From positions 1-16,031 of the forward strand of contig BTQZ01000048.1 of the NCBI GenBank assembly GCA_036986135.1: a stretch of DNA of 16,031 nt, in the 5' to 3' direction. The notes under the pieces were generated by a model. It was not told where the DNA came from, did no database searches, and was given only the letters and a program-made list of their open reading frames with translations. Source of the stretch: JADFRG01 sp036986135 (GTDB lineage: Bacteria; Chloroflexota; Anaerolineae; Anaerolineales; E44-bin32). Positions 1 through 6,826 of this stretch are shown here, piece after piece. Within the stretch, counting starts at the first letter, position 1. The number at the start of each line of letters is the position of its first letter. Position numbers and translations under genes: made by a program.

Positions 1-2
1 AT

Positions 3-1328
3 ACGCGGCAGGTGACGCCCGGATCGCTCTTTGTGGCTATCGAAGGGGAGCACACAGATGGTCACGATCACCTGCCGGAGGCCTTCGAGCGCGGCGCCCT
101 CGCAGCACTGATCGACCGTGATGTCGATCCCGACCTTCGTGTGCTCGACCTCAGGCGTGTTTCCGAAGGGGAGGTCGCGGAAACCCCCCTTTGCTTGCGG
201 GTGGAAAACACCGTACAGGGGCTGCAGGCGGCGGCCCGATTTTGGCGAGAACAACTCGAGCTCCGCGTGATTGGCATCACCGGGAGTGTCGGAAAATCCA
301 CCAGCAAAGAGCTGGCGGCGGAGGTGCTCGAGCAGCGCTACCGCACATACAAGAACGAAGGAAACCTCAACAACGAAATCGGCCTGCCTCTTAGCCTGTT
401 GAAGATCACGCCGGCGCATGAGCGCGCGGTCCTGGAGATGGGGTTCTATGTGCCCGGAGAAATTGCCCTGCTGAGCGATATTGCGAAGCCGCAGGTAGGC
501 GTGATTACCAACATCAGCGAAGTGCATTTGGAGCGCGCCGGAAGCATGGAAGCCATCGTGAAAGGCAAGGGCGAGCTGGTGGAGAACCTGCCTCCAGATC
601 CCGAGGGAGTAGCCATTCTAAACATAGATGATCCGCGGGTGCGAGATATGGCCGAACGAACCGAGGCGCGGGTCTTCTGCTACGGCCTCTCGCCGGAGGC
701 CGACCTGTGGGCCGGCGAAATCGAGGGTCTGGGACTGGAAGGCGTTCGATTCGTCCTACACCACGAGGGTGAGACCTTCAGAGTGCGCGTACCGTTGCTC
801 GGCCGCCACTCGGTCCACACCGCGCTACGTGCGGCTGCGGTGGGACTCACCGAAGGCCTGTCGTGGGACCGGATCCTGGCGGGTCTCACACAGACGCAAA
901 GCCAACTTCGATTGGTTGCGGTCAACGGCCCTGGGGGATCCCTGATTCTCGACGACACCTACAACGCGGCCCCGGCTTCCGTTTTGGCCGCCCTCAACTT
1001 GCTGGAGGAGCTTGACGGCCGACGCATCGCCGTTTTGGGAGACATGCTGGAGCTCGGAGATTTTGAAGAGCGTGGTCACCGCCTGGTGGGTGCCCGCGCA
1101 GCTGAAGTCGCTCAGCGCCTGATTACCGTGGGCGAGCGGGCGCGTTGGATAGGGGAAGAAGCCATGCGCGCAGGATTAGCCGAAGCTGAACTCACTACCC
1201 TTGAGCACAGCGATCAGGCAATAGAGCAATTACGGGGTGAAATCGGAACGGGAGATATCGTGCTCATCAAGGGATCCCGCGGGGTCCACATGGAAAAGAT
1301 CGTGAGTGAGCTCGAGGTAATGGATTGA
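3..1328 (+). CDS. murF: UDP-N-acetylmuramoyl-tripeptide--D-alanyl-D-alanine ligase (MurF), 5'-truncated by the window edge
   Basis: MurF adds D-Ala-D-Ala to the UDP-MurNAc-tripeptide, the last cytoplasmic step of peptidoglycan precursor synthesis. The first visible residues read TRQVTPGSLFVAIEGE..DGH, the conserved N-terminal MurF block D-S/T-R-x-V-x-PG-x-LFVA. The reading frame is open to the edge and the two leading bases 'at' fit an Asp codon, so the GTG at 12 is not the start and I infer that roughly 25-30 residues lie upstream. Further family signatures are the ATP loop GITGSVGKST (about 273-302), GNLNNEIGLPLSLL, EMGFYVPGEI, TNISEVHLERAGS with the KGKGEL lysine region, the central-domain LDDTYNAAPAS, the C-terminal-domain LGDMLELG, and a final IKGSRGVHMEKIV. 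The stop overlaps the mraY start by 4 bp. MurE or MurC are alternatives on fold alone, but the NNEIG and LDDTYNA motifs point to MurF. Confidence 0.96.
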   Translation, partial: TRQVTPGSLFVAIEGEHTDGHDHLPEAFERGALAALIDRDVDPDLRVLDLRRVSEGEVAETPLCLRVENTVQGLQAAARFWREQLELRVIGITGSVGKSTSKELAAEVLEQRYRTYKNEGNLNNEIGLPLSLLKITPAHERAVLEMGFYVPGEIALLSDIAKPQVGVITNISEVHLERAGSMEAIVKGKGELVENLPPDPEGVAILNIDDPRVRDMAERTEARVFCYGLSPEADLWAGEIEGLGLEGVRFVLHHEGETFRVRVPLLGRHSVHTALRAAAVGLTEGLSWDRILAGLTQTQSQLRLVAVNGPGGSLILDDTYNAAPASVLAALNLLEELDGRRIAVLGDMLELGDFEERGHRLVGARAAEVAQRLITVGERARWIGEEAMRAGLAEAELTTLEHSDQAIEQLRGEIGTGDIVLIKGSRGVHMEKIVSELEVMD

Positions 1329-2320
1329 CCCAGGCCGCGGCCGCATTATCGCTAGGAGGCATCACATTTCTTCTCACCGTGATCTGGGGCGGGCCATTCA
1401 TCCAGGTCCTTAGCAAGCTCAAGATCGGCAAGCAGATTCGCATCGAGGGCCCGCAGCGGCACTTCACCAAGCTCGGTACCCCCACCATGGGCGGTTGGCT
1501 GTTTGTCATCCCCGTCTTGCTGATTACTGGGATGCTCAATCTGGTCTCGATCCTCAGCGAGCTGACGGTTCTTGGGCGTTCGGTGCTGCTGCCGATGGCG
1601 GTCATGTTCGCCTTCGCACTACTGGGAGCCGTGGACGACTGGCTGGGCGTGCGCGGCGGGCGGCGGGGGGAGGGACTCAGGGCGCGCTGGAAATTCCTGG
1701 CTCAGACCGTCCTGGCGCTCGGCGCGGCGCTCGCGTTGAAGTATCTCCTGGACGCGCCGGAGCTTTTCCTGCCAAACGTGCCCGGAGAGATTTCCATTGG
1801 AGTGCTCTATGTGCCGATTGCCACGTTCGTGATCGTGGGAACTACAAACGCCGTCAATCTGACCGATGGTCTGGATGGGCTGGCGGGCTTGATCTCGGCC
1901 ACCGCCTTTGCGGCCTACGGGGCGATCGCGCTTCTGCAAGGACAGACCTTCCTGGTGCGCTTCGGATTTACCGTGGTGGGCGCGGTGTTCGCCTTCCTAT
2001 GGTTCAACGCTCATCCGGCCGAGCTGTTCATGGGAGATGCGGGAGCCCTCTCGTTGGGGGCTACGCTGGCGGTGGTTTCCCTGATGACGGGCCAGTGGGC
2101 GCTGCTTCCCATCATCGCCATTATCCCGCTTGCCGTGACCGTCAGTGTGATCCTTCAAGTGGCTTACTTTCGATACACAAAGGGGAGGCGGTTGTTCAAG
2201 ATGGCGCCGTTGCATAACCATTTTGAACTCAGCGGGTGGAGTGAAACCCAGATTGTGCAGCGATTCTGGCTGGTGAGTCTCATGGCAGCCGGCATCGGAA
2301 TCGCCCTGGCATTGATCTAA
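1325..2320 (+). CDS. mraY: Phospho-N-acetylmuramoyl-pentapeptide transferase (MraY)
   Basis: MraY is a polytopic inner-membrane enzyme that transfers phospho-MurNAc-pentapeptide to undecaprenyl phosphate, giving lipid I. The 331-aa length is normal for the family. Signatures in order are TKLGTPTMGG (residues about 49-58), the metal-binding GAVDDWLGV, NAVNLTDGLDGLAG, WFNAHPAELFMGDAGALSLG, and the C-terminal PLHNHFELSGWSETQIVQRFW. Hydrophobic segments alternate throughout. The start is a TTG whose last two bases lie in the murF TGA (ATTGA overlap). GAGGTAA just upstream can act as the Shine-Dalgarno sequence, and no ATG precedes the TPTMGG block closely enough to be an alternative. The Lys of the textbook DDxxK motif is Gly here, which also varies in Bacillus-type MraY. 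Translation is probably coupled to murF. Confidence 0.96.
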   Translation: MTQAAAALSLGGITFLLTVIWGGPFIQVLSKLKIGKQIRIEGPQRHFTKLGTPTMGGWLFVIPVLLITGMLNLVSILSELTVLGRSVLLPMAVMFAFALLGAVDDWLGVRGGRRGEGLRARWKFLAQTVLALGAALALKYLLDAPELFLPNVPGEISIGVLYVPIATFVIVGTTNAVNLTDGLDGLAGLISATAFAAYGAIALLQGQTFLVRFGFTVVGAVFAFLWFNAHPAELFMGDAGALSLGATLAVVSLMTGQWALLPIIAIIPLAVTVSVILQVAYFRYTKGRRLFKMAPLHNHFELSGWSETQIVQRFWLVSLMAAGIGIALALI

Positions 2321-2330
2321 GGAGTCTGCG

Positions 2331-2636
2331 ATGGAAATTGGAATGCTCTGGTACGACAACAGTCCGATAGCACTTAATGACCGCGTGAAACAAGCGGCCG
2401 GCTATTACAGCGAGAAATATGGCAGGAAGCCCAACCTGTGTCTGGTACATCCGGACATGCTCCAGAACGATGAGGGAAAGGCCAACGGCGTGGTGATTCG
2501 CAAAGGCAAGGGCGTCATGCCGGGCCACTTCTGGATCGGGGTTGACGAAACCCAGGATGCGAAGAGTTCGAAGTCGACCAAGAAGGCTAGGAGCACCAAG
2601 AAATCGATGGCCAAGAGCAAAGCCAAGCGTTCGTGA
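2331..2636 (+). CDS. Unknown 101-aa protein with a lysine-rich C-terminal tail
   Basis: I do not recognise a functional family. The ATG is preceded by AAGGAG (2319-2324) at a 6-nt spacing, the ORF sits 10 bp after mraY and 6 bp before murD on the same strand, and its composition is protein-like, so it is very likely a real gene. Residues 1 to about 72 look like a small globular alpha/beta domain with IGMLWYDNSP, a Tyr-rich AAGYYSEKYG helix, PNLCLVHPDML, and the end block VMPGHFWIGVD. The final 25 or so residues are low-complexity and carry about nine Lys and two Arg with Ser, Thr and Ala, like histone-H1-type nucleic-acid-binding tails. From memory, similar IGMLW-x-DN..NLC-x-VHP..HFWIGV proteins occur in Anaerolineae, without assigned function. 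No signal peptide or membrane segment is visible. A role in wall synthesis is suggested only by position. Confidence 0.85.
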   Translation: MEIGMLWYDNSPIALNDRVKQAAGYYSEKYGRKPNLCLVHPDMLQNDEGKANGVVIRKGKGVMPGHFWIGVDETQDAKSSKSTKKARSTKKSMAKSKAKRS

Positions 2637-2642
2637 GCTGAT

Positions 2643-4010
2643 GTGGAGAGTTGGGAGGGTGTGCGGGTCGTCGTTTTGGGCCTAGCCCGACAAGGGAAGG
2701 CGCTGACCCGATACCTTTCCGAGCACGGCGCGGAAGTGATAGCGAGTGATTTGAAACGAGAAGACGAACTCCCATTGGATGAGCTGAGCGATCTGGAAGT
2801 CCAGTTCGAGCTTGGCGACCATCCCCAGGAACTCCTTGAGGAGGCGGATCTGTTGTGCCTTTCCGGCGGGATTCCCGCCGATCTGCCGCTGGCTCAGCAG
2901 GCCCGCCTCCAGGGTATCCGAGTGGCCAACGATTCACAGCTCTTCCTGGAGAACAGCCCTGCGCCGGTAATGGGAATCACCGGATCCGCGGGCAAGACCA
3001 CTACCACAGAGCTCCTAGGTCGCATGGCGCGCGCCTCGGCCGCGAGCAGTAAACGGGCGGCGTGGGTAGGGGGAAACATCGGCCGACCGTTGATCGCCGA
3101 TCTCGATCGGATAAAGCAGGATGACCTGGTCGTGATGGAACTCTCATCTTTTCAACTGGAGTTGATGACCGCAAGCCCTCCAATTGCGGCTGTGCTGAAC
3201 CTGACGCCAAATCATCTGGATCGCCACCGGACCATGGAAGCCTACTCGGCGGCAAAAGCCAACATCCTAAATTTCCAGCTTGAGGACGACGCCGCCGTGC
3301 TTGGTCGCGAAGACCCGGGATCCTGGGGGCTGCGCAACTACGTGCAAGGACGCTTGCTGGGGTTCGGAACCCGTCCATTCGACGGAGAGGGCACTTATAT
3401 CGAGGGAGGCCAGGTTCGGCTTCAGATGGACGGCGAGGAAGCGCGGTTGTTTCCGGTAGATGCGATTTCACTCCGTGGGCCGCACAATCTGCTGAATGTT
3501 CTCGCGGCGTGCGCCATCGCGGGAGCGGCGGGGATTGAGCCGGAGGCAATGCTTGCCGGCGTAGAAGGCTTCACCGGTGTGGAGCACCGCCTCGAATTCG
3601 TTCGCACCGTCAGGGGTGCTGATTGGTACAACGATTCAATCGCCACCGCGCCGGAAAGAACGGTGGCTGCCATCCGATCGTTTGGCGAGCCGCTCGTACT
3701 GCTTGCTGGGGGCCGGGATAAGGACCTGGACTGGAGCGAGCTGATCACACTGATATCGCAGCGCGTCGACCACATGGTGCTCTTCGGCGAAAGCGCGCGC
3801 ATGATCGAGGGCTTGCTGCAGGGATCGCCTGGCGAGCGGCCGCACACGCTGGCCATCGTGGACGGCCTCGAGCAGGCCGTGCAAGCCGCGGCCGCGGTCG
3901 CAGACGAAGGCGACGTTGTGTTGCTTGCCCCGGGAGGCACAAGCTTCGACGAATTTATTGACTTTGCCGTGCGCGGCGATCGGTTCAAGGAATTGGTGCA
4001 GCTCCTATGA
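2643..4010 (+). CDS. murD: UDP-N-acetylmuramoylalanine--D-glutamate ligase (MurD)
   Basis: MurD is the cytosolic ATP-dependent ligase that adds D-Glu to UDP-MurNAc-L-Ala. At 455 aa it is normal for the family. Residues 6-35 form the UDP-binding Rossmann start (VRVVVLGLARQGKALTRYL). The ATP loop GITGSAGKTTTT follows at 111-122 (Lys118), then GGNIGRPL, ELSSFQLE, LNLTPNHLDRHRTMEAYSAAKANI with the modifiable lysine region, NDSIATAPERT, LLAGGRDKDLD, and the C-terminal APGGTSFDEF..RGDRFKELV. ELSSFQLE and the NDS-x-AT-x-P block separate MurD from MurC and MurF. The start is a GTG 6 bp after the preceding gene with only a weak SD; an inner GTG at 2661 has a GGGAGG too close to it (2 nt) and would shave the N-terminus. 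The stop overlaps the ftsW start as ATGA. Confidence 0.96.
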   Translation: MESWEGVRVVVLGLARQGKALTRYLSEHGAEVIASDLKREDELPLDELSDLEVQFELGDHPQELLEEADLLCLSGGIPADLPLAQQARLQGIRVANDSQLFLENSPAPVMGITGSAGKTTTTELLGRMARASAASSKRAAWVGGNIGRPLIADLDRIKQDDLVVMELSSFQLELMTASPPIAAVLNLTPNHLDRHRTMEAYSAAKANILNFQLEDDAAVLGREDPGSWGLRNYVQGRLLGFGTRPFDGEGTYIEGGQVRLQMDGEEARLFPVDAISLRGPHNLLNVLAACAIAGAAGIEPEAMLAGVEGFTGVEHRLEFVRTVRGADWYNDSIATAPERTVAAIRSFGEPLVLLAGGRDKDLDWSELITLISQRVDHMVLFGESARMIEGLLQGSPGERPHTLAIVDGLEQAVQAAAAVADEGDVVLLAPGGTSFDEFIDFAVRGDRFKELVQLL

Positions 4011-5197
4011 TCCGCCGCATGCTTTTGCGGACGGATCCCTGGCTCCTGCTGCTTGTGGGAGCGATGGTCGTGATGGGGCTGGTTATGGTTTATTCCGCCA
4101 GCTGGGACGTTTCCTGGCGTCTGAACGGAGATCCCAACGAGCTCTTCCGCCGCCAGCTTGTGAATATGGCCTATGGATTCGTGGTGCTGGCAGCCGCCAT
4201 GTCCTTCCCCATCAAGTGGCTTCGGAAGCTGGCCCTGCCCATCCTGGGGTTCAGTGTTCTGGCGTTGCTGGCGGTGTTGATCATCAACACCGGCGATGGT
4301 CCGAAACGAGCCATTCTGGGATCCTCCGTGCAGCCTTCCGAGATGGCCAAGCTGGGGCTCATCATCTACCTTGCGGTCTGGATGGAGTCGAAGGGATCCC
4401 GACTGTCGGAATGGGGCTACGGCTTCGTTCCGCTCATGATGATCATTGGCCTGATGGGTGGCCTGATCCTCCTGCAGCCCGATCTGAGCGCGGTGCTGAC
4501 CATCGCAGTCGTCGCACTTACGATGTTCTATCTGGCCGGCAGTCGCATTTCGCAGACCATCTCTATCGGCGCCGGCAGCGCGGCCGTAGGTTACGTTCTG
4601 GTCCGCCTCACCAACACCGGCCGCGCGCGCTGGGACGATTACCTCGCCGGCTTGGTGAACGTTGAGGAGGCAAGCTATCACGTCCAGCACTCTCTGCAGG
4701 CGTTCTTTTCCGGAGGTCTGCTCGGGCGCGGTCTCGGAGCCAGCCGCGAGAAGTTTGGATTGCTTCCCGCGCCGCACACAGACAGCATCTACGCAGTGCT
4801 GGGTGAGGAGTTGGGGTTGGCAGGCGCCCTATTCGTACTGCTGCTGTTCCTTGCCTTCCTGTGGCGTGGCTTTAAGGTCGCCACTATGGCGGACGATCGG
4901 CTGGCCTCGCTTCTGGCAGGAGGAATAACGTTTTGGATCGGTGTGGAGGCCTTTGTCAACATGTCCGTATTGCTGGGCATGCTCCCGTTTGCCGGCAATG
5001 CGCTTCCATTTTTCAGCTTCGGCGGCTCCAGCTTGCTGGTCACGATGGCGGGTGTTGGGTTACTGCTCAACGTCTCCCGCCAAGCTAAGTCGAAGCCCAA
5101 GAAGGCCTATGTTTCGCCTACTGGTGTCGGCCGGCGGGACAGCCGGAGGCGTGTATCCCGCCTTGGCCGTCGTCGCCGCGCTCAGCGAACGGGCTGA
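4007..5197 (+). CDS. ftsW: Septal peptidoglycan glycosyltransferase FtsW (SEDS family)
   Basis: FtsW is the SEDS-family integral membrane polymerase that makes septal glycan from lipid II with a class B PBP partner, which is not in this window. The 396-aa protein has about ten hydrophobic segments. Motifs visible are MVYSAS after TM1, GSSVQPSEMAKLGLIIYLA, LQPDLSAVL, the extracellular loop YHVQHSLQAFFSGGLLGRGLG..REKFGLLPAPHTDSIYAVLGEELG, which holds the catalytic Asp (D259), and LPFFSFGGSSLL before the last helix. Neighbours murD and murG favour FtsW over RodA, which is otherwise hard to exclude by sequence alone. The ATG overlaps the murD stop (ATGA). The last 30 or so residues form an Arg-rich cytoplasmic tail (DSRRRVSRLGRRRRAQRTG) encoded inside the 5' end of murG in another frame, an 89-bp overlap. 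Confidence 0.94.
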   Translation: MIRRMLLRTDPWLLLLVGAMVVMGLVMVYSASWDVSWRLNGDPNELFRRQLVNMAYGFVVLAAAMSFPIKWLRKLALPILGFSVLALLAVLIINTGDGPKRAILGSSVQPSEMAKLGLIIYLAVWMESKGSRLSEWGYGFVPLMMIIGLMGGLILLQPDLSAVLTIAVVALTMFYLAGSRISQTISIGAGSAAVGYVLVRLTNTGRARWDDYLAGLVNVEEASYHVQHSLQAFFSGGLLGRGLGASREKFGLLPAPHTDSIYAVLGEELGLAGALFVLLLFLAFLWRGFKVATMADDRLASLLAGGITFWIGVEAFVNMSVLLGMLPFAGNALPFFSFGGSSLLVTMAGVGLLLNVSRQAKSKPKKAYVSPTGVGRRDSRRRVSRLGRRRRAQRTG

Positions 5198-6299
5198 AGT
5201 GCTCTGGGTCGGGGGAAGGGGCGGTATGGAGGAACAACTCGTGCCGCGTGAAGGACTGCGCTTCGAGGCCATTCCCGCGGCCGGAGTTCATGGAGTTGGC
5301 TTGAAAGCATTGCCGGGGAACCTGTATCAGCTAGCGAACGGATATCGCGCCGCGCGCCGTATCGTGCGGAGCTACCGGCCCGAGGCGATGCTTTTCACGG
5401 GTGGGTATGTCGGAGTCCCGGTGGCGATGGCCGGTGCAGGAGTGCCAAAGGTTTCTTACGTACCCGATCTACAGCCCGGGCTCGGACTGCGGGTAGCGAC
5501 CCGCCTGTCAAGCACCGTGGCCGTTACCGCGGAAGCCTCCCGGCAGGATTATGGGAATAGGCGGGTGGTCATCACCGGCTACCCAACCCGGCCCGAGCTG
5601 GTGCCAATCGCGGCGGAAGAGGCCAGGGTCAGACTGGGTCTGGATCCGGATCGAAGCGTTGTATTGGCCTTTGGTGGCAGTCAGGGTGCGCGATCGATCA
5701 ATGAAGCGCTGTGGCTGGCGCTTCCCGGAATCTTAGGCATGGCACAGGTTCTCCACATTACAGGCGAGCTTGATTGGCAAAGGGTGGGGGGCGTCCAGGC
5801 AGAGCTTCCGGAGCGATTGCAGGGGGCCTATCACCCATACCGATACCTCCATTCTGAAATGGGAGATGCCTTAGCGGCGGCAAATTTGGTGATCTCCAGG
5901 GCCGGTGCGGCCACTCTGGGCGAGTATCCACTTTACGGTCTTCCCGCTATTTTGATCCCTTATCCACATGCGTGGCGGTACCAGGCTACGAATGCCCAAT
6001 ACCTGGCAGCGCAGGGCGGAGCCGTGCTCGTGAATGACGAGAGTTTGGCACGAGACTTGCTCCCCTCTGTACGGGGGCTGCTTCAGGACCCCGTTCGCTT
6101 GCGCGGCATGGCGGAGGCGATGAGTGGAATAGCAACTCCAGGCGCCGCGGAAGCAATCGCTTCCGAGGTAGCGCGCGCCGCTATGGCCGGGCCTGCAACG
6201 GGGCGCAGCTCCCCCAATCAGGGCTTTCCAAGAGAAAGTCCTGAGGGTGGAAGCACGGCTGAGCACGGCGAACCCAGCTCAGAGGGGGAGCCTGAGTGA
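5109..6299 (+). CDS. murG: UDP-N-acetylglucosamine--N-acetylmuramyl-(pentapeptide) pyrophosphoryl-undecaprenol N-acetylglucosamine transferase (MurG)
   Basis: MurG is a peripheral membrane GT-B glycosyltransferase that converts lipid I to lipid II. The ATG at 5109 gives MFRLLVSAGGTAGGVYPALAV, exactly the N-terminal beta-strand and glycine loop of the family. The open frame further upstream would only add FtsW-coding DNA read in the wrong frame. The second glycine loop is AFGGSQGARSINEAL. The donor-binding C-terminal part is VISRAGAATLGEYPLYGLPAILIPYP followed by YQATNAQYLAAQGGA. The usual GGTGGH loop is GGTAGG here, so the conserved His is Gly. At 396 aa it is slightly long, because of a hydrophilic Pro/Ser/Glu-rich tail of about 40 residues after the last helix. 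No good SD is seen inside ftsW, so coupling to ftsW translation is likely. The stop overlaps the next start as GTGA. Confidence 0.95.
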   Translation: MFRLLVSAGGTAGGVYPALAVVAALSERAEVLWVGGRGGMEEQLVPREGLRFEAIPAAGVHGVGLKALPGNLYQLANGYRAARRIVRSYRPEAMLFTGGYVGVPVAMAGAGVPKVSYVPDLQPGLGLRVATRLSSTVAVTAEASRQDYGNRRVVITGYPTRPELVPIAAEEARVRLGLDPDRSVVLAFGGSQGARSINEALWLALPGILGMAQVLHITGELDWQRVGGVQAELPERLQGAYHPYRYLHSEMGDALAAANLVISRAGAATLGEYPLYGLPAILIPYPHAWRYQATNAQYLAAQGGAVLVNDESLARDLLPSVRGLLQDPVRLRGMAEAMSGIATPGAAEAIASEVARAAMAGPATGRSSPNQGFPRESPEGGSTAEHGEPSSEGEPE

Positions 6300-6826
6300 T
6301 CAGCCTGACGGTCCTTTTCGGGCTGTTCGTGATCCTTTTCGGCGTGATCGGCGCCATGCGGGGCTGGGCCAAGGAGCTCCTGGTGACGAGCGCCATCGTG
6401 CTGGGCCTGTTCCTTAACAACATTCTGGCGACCTACATCCAGCCTTATCAGACGTTTCTGGCCACGGCGCAGCTTGGGACCGTCTTTGCCGCGCAGGCAG
6501 GCGTCATTCTGCTTCTGGCATTCTTCGGATATCAGACGCCCAAGATTCAGGCGCTGCAGCCTAAGCTGGTTCGCGAGCGCTTTGAGGAGATCATGCTGGG
6601 TGGCTTCATGGGGTTGCTGAACGGTTTCTTGTTGGTGGGCTCGATCTGGTTCTATCTTCACCAGACGGGCTATGGAACGACGGACCTGGTGATCGCACCG
6701 GAAGGTGAACTTGCGGAACAAATCGAGGGACTCATGGCTTATATGCCGCCCAGCCTGCTGCCCATACCGAATGTGTTCTTCGCGGTGGGGGTCGTGTTCG
6801 TCTTTATCATCGTCGTTTTTGTATGA
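6296..6826 (+). CDS. CvpA-like small integral membrane protein
   Basis: The protein has 176 aa and about five hydrophobic segments (roughly residues 3-21, 29-49, 66-81, 106-128, 160-176). The N-terminal pattern of a membrane helix followed by GAMRGWAKELLVTSAIVLG matches the CvpA/colicin V production family, which typically starts with a helix, then G-x-x-RG-x-x-xEL and a second helix. Function in that family is poorly defined; in E. coli CvpA it concerns colicin V export and envelope stress tolerance. The GTG start overlaps the murG stop (GTGA) and the stop overlaps the murC ATG (ATGA), so it is firmly embedded in the wall operon and probably translationally coupled on both sides. A role in envelope or septum biology is inferred from position only. 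The extreme C-terminus (VFVFIIVVFV) ends inside a hydrophobic helix with no tail. Confidence 0.8.
   Translation: MISLTVLFGLFVILFGVIGAMRGWAKELLVTSAIVLGLFLNNILATYIQPYQTFLATAQLGTVFAAQAGVILLLAFFGYQTPKIQALQPKLVRERFEEIMLGGFMGLLNGFLLVGSIWFYLHQTGYGTTDLVIAPEGELAEQIEGLMAYMPPSLLPIPNVFFAVGVVFVFIIVVFV

Noticed and set aside
1631..1660. Loss of the Lys in the MraY DDxxK motif (DDWLG)
   Set aside because: Bacillus and Staphylococcus MraY also lack Lys at this point (DDYII), both Asp residues are kept, and all other motifs are intact, so this is ordinary variation.
4941..5108. N-terminal extension of MurG
   Set aside because: This part is the ftsW transmembrane coding region read out of frame. The MurG fold begins at the ATG at 5109.
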